Assembly (NCBI GenBank): GCA_964434425.1 | Contig: CAYSVH010000017.1 | Span: forward strand, 1 to 41,074 | Source of the DNA: CALMEC01 sp964434425 | GTDB lineage: Bacteria > Actinomycetota > Thermoleophilia > Miltoncostaeales > Miltoncostaeaceae | Direction: 5' to 3' | DNA: 41,074 bases | Part shown: positions 16,101-25,214 of the stretch, piece by piece | How the letters are laid out: each line of letters begins with the position of its first letter | How positions within the stretch are numbered: the first letter of the stretch is position 1 | Made by a program: the position numbers and the translations under genes | The notes under the pieces: model-generated | What the model was told of the DNA's origin: nothing | The model's input: the letters and a program-made list of their open reading frames with translations, nothing else | The model's database searches: none

Positions 16101-17259
16101 GCTTGGAGATCCGCTCGGCGGCCTCGTTGAGGCGGTCGTCGTCGATGGTGAGGCTCATCCGGACGAAGCCCTCACCGCTCGCTCCGTAGGCCGAACCCGG
16201 TGAGATGACCACGGCGGCCTCCTCGAGAACCTGCTCGGCGAACCCGGCGGAGGTCTGTCCCTCCGGCACGGGAGCCCAGAGGTAGATGGTCCCCCTGGGG
16301 GCCTGCACGTCCACGCCGATCGCGCGCAGTGCGGCCACCAGTGTGTCACGACGACGCGTATAGATCGCGCACATCTCGGCGACGGACGACTGGTCGGACG
16401 CGAGGGCTGCGACGCTCGCCTCCTGCACGGCCTCGAACATGCCGCTGTCCATGTTCGTCTTCAGCTGCCAGTAGTCGCTCACGAGGCCGGCGTTGCCCAC
16501 GACGGCGCCGGCCCGCCAGCCGGTCATGTTGTAGGTCTTCGACAGCGAGAACACCTCGATGCCCACGTCCTTGGCGCCGGGCGTCGCGAGGAACGACGGC
16601 GCCCGGTAGCCGTCGTAGGTGATCTCGGAGTACGCGTTGTCGTGGACGACGATGATGTCGTTCTCACGTGCGAACGCCACCAGGCGTGCGAAGAAGTCAT
16701 CCTCGATGACCGCGCCCGTCGGATTGTTCGGGTAGTTGACGTAGAGGAGTTTCGCGCGCCGCGCCACGTCGGCCGGGATCGCGTCGAGGTCGGGCTGGAA
16801 GCCGAGCTCGGGGACGAGGGGCATCGCGACCGGTTCGGCTCCGGCGATGATCGGTCCGGCGGTGTAGACGGGGTAGCCGGGGTCGGACGCGAGGACGACG
16901 TCACCGGGGTCGAGGAACGCCAGGTTGAGGTTGGCGATCGCCTCCTTCGCGCCGAGCGCGGGGATGATCTCGGTGGCCGGGTCCAGATCGACCCCGAAAC
17001 GGGTGTCGTAGAAGGCGGCGACGGCGTCGCGGAAGCTGTCCCGCCCGCGGTTGGACGGGTACTGGTGGGTGTTCGGGTTGCGCGCGGCCTCGACGAGCGC
17101 ATCGATCACGACATCCGGGGTCGGCAGGTCGGGATCGCCGATGCCGAGCGAGATGATGTCGACCCCGGCCGCCCGCTTGTCGGCGATCTTCCGCTCGAGC
17201 TGGGCGAAGAGATACGGGGGGAGCCGGCCGAGCCGGGCGGCGGCGTGTTCGGAGCTCAT
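16093..17259 (-). CDS. dapL: LL-diaminopimelate aminotransferase-type enzyme
   Basis: A 388-residue fold I PLP aminotransferase. SLGIGDPDLPTP, NTHQYPSNRG, VNYPNNPTGA, HDNAYSEITYDGY and SLSKTYNMTGWRAG (PLP Lys241) match the LL-diaminopimelate aminotransferase group, which converts tetrahydrodipicolinate to LL-DAP in one step. Its ATGA overlap with dapF, which uses that product, strongly supports the call. Aspartate/alanine-type or succinyl-DAP (DapC) aminotransferases are close relatives and cannot be excluded by eye. I start at ATG 17257-17259; the longer frame to 17487 runs into dapF. Confidence 0.82.
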   Translation of the reverse strand: MSSEHAAARLGRLPPYLFAQLERKIADKRAAGVDIISLGIGDPDLPTPDVVIDALVEAARNPNTHQYPSNRGRDSFRDAVAAFYDTRFGVDLDPATEIIPALGAKEAIANLNLAFLDPGDVVLASDPGYPVYTAGPIIAGAEPVAMPLVPELGFQPDLDAIPADVARRAKLLYVNYPNNPTGAVIEDDFFARLVAFARENDIIVVHDNAYSEITYDGYRAPSFLATPGAKDVGIEVFSLSKTYNMTGWRAGAVVGNAGLVSDYWQLKTNMDSGMFEAVQEASVAALASDQSSVAEMCAIYTRRRDTLVAALRAIGVDVQAPRGTIYLWAPVPEGQTSAGFAEQVLEEAAVVISPGSAYGASGEGFVRMSLTIDDDRLNEAAERISKLV

Positions 17260-18080
17260 AGGGCCTCCAGGCGGACGGACAGGGCCGGGGACAGTACACC
17301 CTCGTAGAGGAGCTCCGCGGGTCCCGTCATCGTGACCTCGAGATCGTCGTCGACGTCGATCTCGAGGTCGCCGCCGGCCAGGTGGACGGTGACGGGGCTC
17401 GCGCGGCCGGCCAGACGAACGGCCGCCACGGCCGAGGCGCAGGCGCCGGTGCCACAGGCCATGGTCTCGCCCACACCCCGTTCCCACACGCGCATCGTGA
17501 TCTCGGACGGTCCGTCGATCCGGATGAACTCGACGTTGGTACGGCCGGGAAAGCGGGGATGGACCTCGATGGACCGGCCCGCACTCCGCACGACGGAATC
17601 GGGATCGTCATGGACGATGATCGCGTGGGGATTGCCGGTGGTGATGTGTGCCAGCTCGAACTCCCCGTGCTCCGTCTCGAGGCGTTCGAACCCCTCACCG
17701 TCCGGGAAGACGGCCTTCCCCATCGCCACGCGGACGCGATCGTCGGGGAGCATGCGGACCTTGACCGGCCCGCCGCCCGTGATGATGACCCCGTCACCCG
17801 GCAGTTTTCCGCGACGCACCAGATGGCGCGTCACCATGCGGATTCCGTTGCCGCAGTTCTCGGCGATGCTGCCGTCGGGATTCCACACCGTCATCCGGGG
17901 ATGGCCGTGCTCGTGGTCGACCTCGAGGATTCCGTCGCCACCGACCCCGAAGTGGACGTCGCAGAGGAGGGCGGCCCGTTCGGGTGTCAACCGGATCTGC
18001 CATTCGTCGCGACGAACGATCAGATAGTTGTTGCCGAGGCCCTGCCACTTCTCGAATTGCACGGCACGAGAGTACTGCAT
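17256..18080 (-). CDS. dapF: Diaminopimelate epimerase
   Basis: Converts LL-DAP to meso-DAP for lysine and peptidoglycan. The 274 residues include the two catalytic cysteines in their usual settings: C76 in SIAENCGNGIR and C209 in ETMACGTGACA. FEKWQGLGNNYL (9-20) is the typical N-terminus. The start at ATG 18078-18080 was preferred over an upstream 16-codon extension lacking similarity. It overlaps dapL by 4 bases and follows miaA by 44. Confidence 0.96.
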   Translation of the reverse strand: MQYSRAVQFEKWQGLGNNYLIVRRDEWQIRLTPERAALLCDVHFGVGGDGILEVDHEHGHPRMTVWNPDGSIAENCGNGIRMVTRHLVRRGKLPGDGVIITGGGPVKVRMLPDDRVRVAMGKAVFPDGEGFERLETEHGEFELAHITTGNPHAIIVHDDPDSVVRSAGRSIEVHPRFPGRTNVEFIRIDGPSEITMRVWERGVGETMACGTGACASAVAAVRLAGRASPVTVHLAGGDLEIDVDDDLEVTMTGPAELLYEGVLSPALSVRLEAL

Positions 18081-18124
18081 CCCCGGTGTTCCCCGCCATG
18101 CGCGCGGCCGCGTCTCCCGGATCG

Positions 18125-19087
18125 TCACGTCGAGGGACCGGGACGGCGAAGCAGGCCGAGCACGGTCTCCACGTGGCGCTCCGGCGGGTCGGTGCCGAGC
18201 CCGACCGGCACGATCCCCGGCGTCTTGCGGATCCAGGTTTCCTGGGACCGGGCCAGGCGACGGGTGCGGACGACCAGGCGTTCGCGCAACTCACCATGCG
18301 TGATCTCCCCGCGGACGAGCGCCGTCACCTCGCGCATCCCGATGATCTGCGCAGCCGTACGGGAGAGGTCGGGTCGCGCCGACGCCGCTCTCAGCTCGTC
18401 CACCAGGCCGTCCGCCATCTCCCGGTCGACACGGCGGGCGATCAGCTCGTGCAGCACGTCGCGCGGCCGGGTGAGACCGATGATGATGGTCGGACGGCGG
18501 GTGTCACCCGACCACAGCCCGGCGGAGAGCGGCAACTCGCGTCCCACCCGCGCCAGGGCGAGAGCGCGCGCGACCCGCCGGGGATTGGCGATGTCGACAC
18601 GGGCCGCCGTGGCCGGCGCCCGTTCACGCAGTTCACTCACCGCCGACCCGAGATCGTCCCGCACCAACCGTTCCACGTCCGCGCGGACCACGTCGGGTGG
18701 ATCCGGCGGGAACTCCATGTCCGCCAGAGCGGCCCGCACATACAGCCCGCTCCCGCCGCTCACGACGACCGTTCCGTCCCCGTCGACGATTCGATCGATG
18801 ATCGTGTGGGCGCGCTGGGCGTACTCCGCCACGCTGCCGGCATCGCTCAGAGCGAGATCGCCGATCAAGTGGTGCGGAACACCACCGCGATCATCGGGAG
18901 CGGGCGTGTCGGCCGCGATCTCGAGACCGACGTAGCGCTGGAACGGGTCCGCCACGACGATCTCGGCACCGAGTGCCGCGGCGACCGTGCGTGTGACGGC
19001 CGTCTTGCCGACGGCGGTCGGCCCCACGATCGCGACGACCCGCTCGCCTCGGCCGTCCGGCCGTGGACGCGCTGCGCGAACGGACAT
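18125..19087 (-). CDS. miaA: tRNA dimethylallyltransferase
   Basis: Adds the dimethylallyl group to A37 of tRNAs reading UNN codons; MiaB then methylthiolates it. Its 320 residues contain the P-loop AIVGPTAVGKT, VSGGSGLYVRA and PRRVARALALA, all in the usual order. The second family motif is unusual: usual DSxQVYRGxDIGTAKP appears as DPFQRYVGLEIAADTP, so the catalytic Asp is kept but a Ser is replaced by Pro. Start ATG 19085-19087, with a GTG immediately before it. Sits between miaB and dapF on one strand. Confidence 0.92.
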   Translation of the reverse strand: MSVRAARPRPDGRGERVVAIVGPTAVGKTAVTRTVAAALGAEIVVADPFQRYVGLEIAADTPAPDDRGGVPHHLIGDLALSDAGSVAEYAQRAHTIIDRIVDGDGTVVVSGGSGLYVRAALADMEFPPDPPDVVRADVERLVRDDLGSAVSELRERAPATAARVDIANPRRVARALALARVGRELPLSAGLWSGDTRRPTIIIGLTRPRDVLHELIARRVDREMADGLVDELRAASARPDLSRTAAQIIGMREVTALVRGEITHGELRERLVVRTRRLARSQETWIRKTPGIVPVGLGTDPPERHVETVLGLLRRPGPST

Positions 19088-19103
19088 CACCGCGGTACGG
19101 GCG

Positions 19104-20429
19104 TCAGCCCGCGACGGCGTGGACGTCCGCCTCGCGTCCCGACAAGGTGGTGGAGGTGGAACCGGAGATGTCCACGTGGACGTAGTCGCCGGGACGTGCG
19201 CTGCCGGCGAAGTTCACGGCGATGTTCTGCCGCAGTCGTCCCCGAAGGCGCGCGGGATCGGTACGGGACGGCCCCTCGACGAGCACCTCCCGGGTGGACC
19301 CGACGAAACGCGATGCACGCTCGGCCGCGGTGCGCTGCACCACCTCGACGAGCGCCTGCATCCGCTCACGCTTCACCTCGGCGGTGACGTCGTCGCTCAT
19401 GACGTCGTGGGCCTCCGTCCCCGGACGGGGCGAATAGAGGAACGTGTAGGCACCGTCGAAGCGCACCTCCTCCACCAGCGACAGCGTCTCGGCGAAATCC
19501 GCGTCCGTTTCGCCCGGGAACCCGACGATCAGATCGGTCGTGATGGAGAGATCCGGGATCGCGTCACGCAGGCGCGCCGCCAGGTCCAGGTACCGGCCGC
19601 GGTCGTACGTGCGCCGCATCGCCTTGAGGATGCGCGTCGCACCGGACTGCGCCGGTAGGTGCACGTGCTCGCACACGGCGGGGACCTCGGCCATGGCCGC
19701 GATGACGTCCCGCTTCATGTCCTTCGGATGCGGGCTCGTGTACCGCAGTCGCCGGATGCCGTCCACCTCGCCCACCGCGCGCAGGAGCTCGGCGAAATCG
19801 GTGCGCTCCCCGCCCTTCAGATCACGGCCGTAGGAGTTGACGTTCTGTCCGAGGAGCGTGACCTCGCTGACCCCGTCCGCCGCCAGGGCGCGGATCTCGC
19901 CGACGACATCCGCCTGCAGACGGCTGCGCTCCCGGCCACGCACGCTCGGGACGATGCAGTACGAGCACACCGAGTTGCAGCCGACGCTGATCTGCACCCA
20001 GGCCTGGTGCTCACGGGCGCGCCGGGCCGGCAGCGTCGCGGCGAAGTTGCCGTCGAAGCTGAAGGCGCCGACGGACTGCAGGCGTTCACGGGCCACGAGT
20101 TCGCCGAGACGCGTCACCTCGCCCGGTCCGAAGGCGATGTCGACGAACGGGAACTGGGTGAAGACCTCGTCCTTCTGACTCTGCGCCCAACAGCCGCCGA
20201 CCGCGACGATGACGTCGGGGCGCTCCCGTTTGATGCGGCGCGCGTCCCCGAGGTTTCCGAAGAAGCGGTCGTCCGCGCTCGCGCGGATGGTGCAGGTGTT
20301 GAAGACCACGAGGTCCGCATCGTCGCGCTCGTCCACCCGGTTGTAGCCGAGCGACTCGAGGAGGCCGCGCATGCGCTCCGAGTCGTGCTCGTTCATCTGG
20401 CACCCGAATGTGGTGAGGTGGTACTTCAT
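19104..20429 (-). CDS. miaB: tRNA-2-methylthio-N6-dimethylallyladenosine synthase
   Basis: Radical-SAM methylthiotransferase acting on i6A37 of tRNA. The 441 residues hold the N-terminal UPF0004 domain with three cluster cysteines (C10, C46, C80) and the radical SAM motif CNSVCSYC (C151, C155, C158). A C-terminal TRAM domain covers about 375-435 (REVLVEG...GDYVHVDI). I start at ATG 20427-20429 (MKYHLTTFGCQMN), the standard N-terminus; the frame extension to 20642 would overlap the divergent gene. It leads the miaB-miaA-dapF-dapL-dut series. Confidence 0.96.
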   Translation of the reverse strand: MKYHLTTFGCQMNEHDSERMRGLLESLGYNRVDERDDADLVVFNTCTIRASADDRFFGNLGDARRIKRERPDVIVAVGGCWAQSQKDEVFTQFPFVDIAFGPGEVTRLGELVARERLQSVGAFSFDGNFAATLPARRAREHQAWVQISVGCNSVCSYCIVPSVRGRERSRLQADVVGEIRALAADGVSEVTLLGQNVNSYGRDLKGGERTDFAELLRAVGEVDGIRRLRYTSPHPKDMKRDVIAAMAEVPAVCEHVHLPAQSGATRILKAMRRTYDRGRYLDLAARLRDAIPDLSITTDLIVGFPGETDADFAETLSLVEEVRFDGAYTFLYSPRPGTEAHDVMSDDVTAEVKRERMQALVEVVQRTAAERASRFVGSTREVLVEGPSRTDPARLRGRLRQNIAVNFAGSARPGDYVHVDISGSTSTTLSGREADVHAVAG

Positions 20430-20479
20430 GTGCGTAGTCTGCCAGGGGTGACGCGCCGAACGACGAGTGAGCGAAGCCT

Positions 20480-20869
20480 GTGACGCAGACGACCGAGCCC
20501 ACGGAGTACGACTTCTCCGGTCTTCCGGTTCCACCGCCCACGGAGGACACCACGCCCAGCGGAGGGCGGCGCATGCTGCTGCTCCTGGTGGCCCCCGTCC
20601 TCGGCTTCCTCGTGGCGACCGCCGGCATCGTCCTCCGGGCACTGGCCGAACACGACATCGACGCGACGCGTGCCAACTCCCCTTCGCCGTCCCTGATGCT
20701 CGAGGACGTCGCCATACCCTCCGGTGAGACGGCCAGCCAGATCGTCTACCTGGCGCGGGACACCGGCAGCGCGGCCCTGCTCGTGGGCGCCGCCCTGATC
20801 GCCGTGGGCGTCGGTCTCATCATCTGGAACGTGATGCGCCCCGCGTCCGGCGGCACGTCCGCCGCGTAG
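20480..20869 (+). CDS. Small two-TM membrane protein
   Basis: A 129-residue protein of unknown function. A proline-rich, acidic cytoplasmic-type N-terminus (1-30) is followed by a membrane helix (about 32-55, MLLLLVAPVLGFLVATAGIVL), a soluble loop, and a second helix (about 97-117, AALLVGAALIAVGVGLIIWNV). The GTG start at 20480 lies 50 bases from the divergent miaB start. I do not recognise the family. Confidence 0.6.
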   Translation: MTQTTEPTEYDFSGLPVPPPTEDTTPSGGRRMLLLLVAPVLGFLVATAGIVLRALAEHDIDATRANSPSPSLMLEDVAIPSGETASQIVYLARDTGSAALLVGAALIAVGVGLIIWNVMRPASGGTSAA

Positions 20870-20910
20870 GGATCGTCCGGCCCGCGGAACCCCGCCGGGG
20901 GCCGATGCGC

Positions 20911-20943
20911 GGAGGTCACCCGAATCGGGTTGCGGGTACCTCC
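20911..20943. promoter_or_regulatory. Inverted repeat upstream of pdhA
   Basis: GGAGGT (20911-20916) and ACCTCC (20938-20943) enclose a smaller ACCCG-AAT-CGGGT repeat. The structure sits after the small membrane protein gene and about 120 bases before the E1alpha start. It could end the first transcript or regulate the second. TAAAGT at 21043-21048, 12 bases before ATG, is a possible -10 for a near-leaderless mRNA; there is no Shine-Dalgarno. Confidence 0.35.
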
Positions 20944-21060
20944 GATGACGTAATCTCGGTCCGCATTCTCGACCGGACGCGTGATCACGTCCCGGTGAGG
21001 CCGCGGCCACCGGACCGAGAAGAGACTTCCGACGCGGGACACTAAAGTGCAGTCGCCATC

Positions 21061-22146
21061 ATGACCACACATGTCCGAATCGACACCCCGGAGATCCCCC
21101 TGATCAGCCACATCGCGCCGGACGGTGCGTGTGCGGGGTCCCTCCCCGAATCCACGCCCGATCCCCACTCGGTCATCCCCCTGTATCAGGCGATGGTCCG
21201 TACCCGGACGCTGGACGCCCGATGCATCGCCATGCATCGAACCGGCAGGCTGGGGACCTATTCCTCCTGCCTCGGGCAGGAGGCGGTCGGTGTGGGCGTC
21301 GCGTCGGCGATGCTGGAGGACGACGTGCTCGTGCCCAGCTACCGCGACCAGGCCGCCCAGCTCGTACGCGGGGTCACACCGCTGGAGATGCTGCTGTACT
21401 GGGGCGGTGACGAGCGGGGCAGCGACTTCTCGGGACCGCGCCGCGACTTCCCGGTCTGCATCACCGTCGGTGAGCACGGCGTCCAGGCGGCGGGCGTCGC
21501 CCTCGGAATGAAGATCCGCAAGCGTCCCGAGGTCGCCGTGTGCATGATGGGCGACGGTGCCAGCAGCAAGGGTGCGTTCTACGAGGCCATCAACACCGCC
21601 GGCGCGCTCAATCTTCCGATGGTCATGGTTCTGGTCAACAACGGCTGGGCCATCTCGGTGCCGCGGTCCACGCAGTCGGCCGCACCCACCCTCGCGCAGA
21701 AGGCCGTCGCGGCCGGGATCCCCGGGATCCAGGTCGACGGCAACGACGTGGTGGCCGTGACGGATGTCTGCTCCCAGGCCATCGAACGCGCGCGCATGGG
21801 TGGTGGCGCCACCCTCATCGAGGCCGTGACGTACCGCCTCTCCGACCACACCACGGTCGACGACGCCCGTCGCTACCGCGACGACGGCGAGGTCAGCGAG
21901 CACTGGAAGCGCGAGCCCATCGGCCGCATCCGGACGTTCCTGGCGAATGAGGGCGTCTGGACGAAGGCCGACGAGGAGGCGCTTCGCGCGGAGTGCTCGG
22001 ATGAGGCCGATTCGGCCGCCGAGGAGTACCTCGCCATCGGACCGCAGCCCACCGAGGCCATGTTCGACCACGTCTGGGCGCAGATGCCCCCGGATGTGGA
22101 GCGTCAGCGGATCCAGGCCACGCTCGACTGGGGCAAGGATGGCTGA
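21061..22146 (+). CDS. pdhA: 2-oxoacid dehydrogenase E1 component, alpha subunit
   Basis: Thiamine-diphosphate-dependent E1alpha of a pyruvate or branched-chain 2-oxoacid dehydrogenase. The 361 residues carry the ThDP motif GDGASSKGAFYEAINTAGALNLPMVMVLVNNGW, with GDG at 164-166 and NN near 194. RTRTLDARCIAMHRTGRLGTYSSCLGQEA is the conserved N-terminal region, and YRLSDHTTVDDARRYR carries the phosphorylation-loop-like region. Alpha/beta split E1 proteins serve both pyruvate and branched-chain substrates, so the symbol is provisional. It overlaps E1beta by 8 bases. Confidence 0.88.
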   Translation: MTTHVRIDTPEIPLISHIAPDGACAGSLPESTPDPHSVIPLYQAMVRTRTLDARCIAMHRTGRLGTYSSCLGQEAVGVGVASAMLEDDVLVPSYRDQAAQLVRGVTPLEMLLYWGGDERGSDFSGPRRDFPVCITVGEHGVQAAGVALGMKIRKRPEVAVCMMGDGASSKGAFYEAINTAGALNLPMVMVLVNNGWAISVPRSTQSAAPTLAQKAVAAGIPGIQVDGNDVVAVTDVCSQAIERARMGGGATLIEAVTYRLSDHTTVDDARRYRDDGEVSEHWKREPIGRIRTFLANEGVWTKADEEALRAECSDEADSAAEEYLAIGPQPTEAMFDHVWAQMPPDVERQRIQATLDWGKDG

Positions 22147-23119
22147 GACGACCTTCGTTCAGGCAATCGCGACGGCCCTGGCATGGGAGATGGCCGCCGA
22201 CGAGAGCGTCGTGGTCCTCGGCGAGGACGTGGCGCGGAGCGGCGGTGTCTTCCGGGCGACCGACGGACTGCTCGAGCGCTTCGGTGAGGACCGCGTCATC
22301 GACACGCCGCTCGCCGAGACGGTCATCGGCGGCCTCGGCGTCGGGCTGGCCGTCGACGGCATGCGCCCGGTGATCGAGATCCAGTTCGCCGGCTTCATGT
22401 ACTCGGCTCTGGACCAGATCCTCAACCACGCGTCGCGGATGCGCAACCGCACACGCAGTCGTCTCTCGTGCCCCATGGTCCTGCGCACCCCCACCGGGGG
22501 CGGCATCAAGCCGCCGGAGCACCACTCCGACAGCCCCGAGGCCATACTCGCGCAGATCCCCGGACTGACCACGGTCATCCCGTCGTCGCCCTCCAAGGCG
22601 TACGGCCTGCTCCTGGCCTCCATCCGCGACCCCGACCCGGTGGTGTTCCTCGAGCCCGCCCGGCTCTACCGGTCCACGAAGGCCGACATCGCCGACGACG
22701 GCCAGGCGCTCCCGCTCGGCATGTCGTTCGTGGAGCGGCACGGAGCCGACGTGACCATCGTCGCCTGGGGCGGCATGGTGAGCGAGAGCCTGGCCGCCGC
22801 GGAGGATCTCGCGTCCGAGGGCATCGAGGCGACCGTGATCGACGTCGCCACCATCAGCCCGCTCGACATGCAGCCCATCCTCGAGTCCGTCGAGCGGACC
22901 GGCCGGTGCGTGATCACGCATGAGGCCGCGCGCCAGGCGGGATTCGGCGCCGAGATCGCGGCGCGCCTGGCCGAGGAGGGCCTCACGTCGCTCCTCGCCC
23001 CCGTAGCCCGTGCCACGGGCTACGACACCATCTTCCCGCTCGCCCGGCTCGAGAACCGCTACATGCCGAATCGCGGCCGGGTCGTCGCCGCCGTCCATCG
23101 CGTCCTGGAGTATGCGTGA
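22139..23119 (+). CDS. pdhB: 2-oxoacid dehydrogenase E1 component, beta subunit
   Basis: The 326-residue E1beta pairs with the preceding E1alpha to form the ThDP site. VVVLGEDVARSGGVFRAT, IDTPLAETVIGGLGVGLAVDG with the Glu that activates ThDP, and MRNRTR...TPTGGGIKPPEHHS follow the standard order. The transketolase C-terminal domain begins near residue 200 (DVTIVAWGGMV). The true start is ATG 22139-22141; the frame further upstream is a shadow of pdhA. It ends in a GTGA overlap with the E2 gene. Confidence 0.92.
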   Translation: MAETTFVQAIATALAWEMAADESVVVLGEDVARSGGVFRATDGLLERFGEDRVIDTPLAETVIGGLGVGLAVDGMRPVIEIQFAGFMYSALDQILNHASRMRNRTRSRLSCPMVLRTPTGGGIKPPEHHSDSPEAILAQIPGLTTVIPSSPSKAYGLLLASIRDPDPVVFLEPARLYRSTKADIADDGQALPLGMSFVERHGADVTIVAWGGMVSESLAAAEDLASEGIEATVIDVATISPLDMQPILESVERTGRCVITHEAARQAGFGAEIAARLAEEGLTSLLAPVARATGYDTIFPLARLENRYMPNRGRVVAAVHRVLEYA

Positions 23120-24249
23120 GAACCTTCCTTCTCCCCGACCTCGGTGAGGGCCTCGAGCAGGCCGAGATCGTCAACTGGTACGTCGCCGTCGGCGACGTCG
23201 TGGTGGCCGACCAGCCGCTCGTCGCGGTCGAGACCGACAAGGCGGTAATGGAGATACCGGCGCCCTGGGCCGGACGGGTGGCGAAGCTGTACGGGGACGT
23301 CGGCGACATCATCGAGACGGACACCCCGCTCGTCGACTTCGACGAGGCCGGCGAGAGCCAGTTCTCGGGAATCGTGGGAAGCCTGGACGGCGGCGATGAA
23401 GCACCCGCCGAGGCCTCGGCACCCACGCCGCCACCCCGGAAACGGCCGGTCGTGCCCGAGGGCGAGCGGATCGTCCAGGCATCCCCCGCGGTCCGCGCCC
23501 TGGCGAAGCGCCTCAGCGTCGACCTTGCGACGGTCGTTCCCACGGGCCCGCGCGGCCTGGCGACGGCAGCCGACGTCGAGCGCGCCGCCGCACGGCCGTC
23601 GGAGGAGCAGGAGCCCACGTTCACGCCGCTTCGCGGGCCGCGTCGGGCGATGTCGGAGGCGATGGCCCGCTCGCACGCCGAGGTCGTCCCCGCGACGCTC
23701 ATGGACGAGGCCGATGTCGACGCGTGGGCTCCGGGCACCGACGCCACCGTCCGCCTGGTGCGCGCGATCGCGGCGGCCTGCGTCGCCGAACCCTCACTCA
23801 ACGCCTGGCTCCAGTCCGGCGCCGAGGGCCGTCGCCTGCATTCGAACGTCGACCTCGGCATCGCGGTCGACGCACCCGACGGCCTCTTCGTCCCGGTCAT
23901 CCGGGGGGTGCAGTCCCTGTCGCCCGAGAACCTGCGCGAACGCCTCAACGAGCTCATCACGCAGACGCGTGAGCGGACCATCGCACCGGAGGACCTCCGG
24001 GGGGCGACCATCAGCCTCTCCAACTTCGGATCGCTCGGAGGGCGTCATGCGATGCTCGTCGTCGTTCCGCCGCAGGTGGCCATCCTCGGCGCCGGCCGCG
24101 CCATGCAACGGGTCGTCGCGGTGGACGGGCAGGCGACGGTCCGCCGCGTGCTCCCGCTGTCGCTCACCGTGGACCATCGCGTGGTCTCGGGCGGCGAGGG
24201 CGCCCGGTTCCTCGCCGCGGCGATCAAGGACCTGGAGTCGGCGGAGTAG
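23116..24249 (+). CDS. pdhC: 2-oxoacid dehydrogenase E2, dihydrolipoyl acyltransferase
   Basis: Core acyltransferase of the complex. The 377 residues comprise one lipoyl domain (1-78, lipoyl Lys42 in VETDKAVME), a linker, a peripheral-subunit-binding domain (about 117-153, ASPAVRALAKRL...GPRGLATAADVE) and the catalytic domain. The active-site motif reads DHRVVSGG (H354) where the family consensus is DHRxxDG, so the Asp is Ser358. Similar D-to-S/T variants occur in some functional E2 groups, so inactivity should not be assumed. GTG start, 4-base overlap with E1beta. No E3 (lpd) gene follows. Confidence 0.93.
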   Translation: MRTFLLPDLGEGLEQAEIVNWYVAVGDVVVADQPLVAVETDKAVMEIPAPWAGRVAKLYGDVGDIIETDTPLVDFDEAGESQFSGIVGSLDGGDEAPAEASAPTPPPRKRPVVPEGERIVQASPAVRALAKRLSVDLATVVPTGPRGLATAADVERAAARPSEEQEPTFTPLRGPRRAMSEAMARSHAEVVPATLMDEADVDAWAPGTDATVRLVRAIAAACVAEPSLNAWLQSGAEGRRLHSNVDLGIAVDAPDGLFVPVIRGVQSLSPENLRERLNELITQTRERTIAPEDLRGATISLSNFGSLGGRHAMLVVVPPQVAILGAGRAMQRVVAVDGQATVRRVLPLSLTVDHRVVSGGEGARFLAAAIKDLESAE

Positions 24250-24285
24250 CGTGGTGCCCCTCGGCGACGGGGGTTGAGGAGAGCA

Positions 24286-25116
24286 ATGGGTCAGTGGTTG
24301 CAGGACAGGATTGTGGAGGACGGGCGTCTTCCGCTGCTCATCCTGTTCCTGTCGTTCGTGCTCACGTTCCTCGTGACGCGGATCATCACCCGCATGATCC
24401 GCGCGGGCGTCGGCCCATTCCGCAACAACGTCCGCGACGGGGTCCACATTCACCATTCGGTTCCCGGCATCATCCTGCTGGTCGTGGGGTCGTTCACCGC
24501 GGTCGGTGCCGAGTCGACGATGTGGCGGTGCGTCGCCGCGGTCCTGATCGGCGTGGGAACGTCGCTCGTCCTGGACGAGTTCGCCCTCATCCTTCACCTG
24601 CAGGACGTGTACTGGGCCGATGAGGGCCGCTCGTCGGTCGAGATGGTGAGCCTTGCCGGCGCCTGCCTCGGCTTCGCCCTGGTGGGGATCGCCCCCGCCG
24701 GAGGCAACGAGGTCGACGGCGCCGATGGTGCGCTCCGCATCAGCGGCCTCATCTTCGTGATCCTCATGTTCGCATCCGTCCTGCTGTGTGTCCTGAAGGG
24801 CAAGTACCGCATGGCGCTCATCGGGTCGTTCCTGCCCCTCGTCGGCTGGATCGGCGCTCTGCGCATGGCGCGTCCTTCGTCGTTCTGGGCCCGGCGGTAC
24901 TACTCGTCGAAGCGCTTGGCACACGCGGAACGGCGAGCGCAGGCCTTCGACGACCGCCTCTATCCGCCGCTCCGCAGACTGAGCGACATCATCGCCGGCA
25001 GCCCGTCGCCCGCGACAGCGGGCGCGGGGTCCGCGGCATCGAGGTCTTCCGCGGCGGCGTCCCCGCCGCCGGCCTCAACGTCGTCCGGCTCCTCCCCGGA
25101 GGGACCGGCCGACTGA
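24286..25116 (+). CDS. Multi-pass integral membrane protein
   Basis: A 276-residue inner-membrane protein of unknown function. Helices are visible at about 15-35, 58-77, 83-101, 118-137, 149-170 and 178-195, followed by a basic, then Ser/Ala/Pro-rich cytoplasmic tail. The segment DGVHIHHSVPGIILL and, later, DEFALILHLQDVYWADEGRSSVE are the kind of His/Asp-rich conserved motifs seen in an actinobacterial membrane family I recall but cannot name. GGAG precedes the ATG at 24286. The gene stands 36 bases after pdhC. Confidence 0.75.
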   Translation: MGQWLQDRIVEDGRLPLLILFLSFVLTFLVTRIITRMIRAGVGPFRNNVRDGVHIHHSVPGIILLVVGSFTAVGAESTMWRCVAAVLIGVGTSLVLDEFALILHLQDVYWADEGRSSVEMVSLAGACLGFALVGIAPAGGNEVDGADGALRISGLIFVILMFASVLLCVLKGKYRMALIGSFLPLVGWIGALRMARPSSFWARRYYSSKRLAHAERRAQAFDDRLYPPLRRLSDIIAGSPSPATAGAGSAASRSSAAASPPPASTSSGSSPEGPAD

Positions 25117-25214
25117 GGCGGCTCCACCGACGATCACCACCTGACGGAACCGGCGCGCTTCTCGTCGACGATCCTGTGGGTCCTCCCCGGACGCGACCGG
25201 GCGGTCCACCCGCG

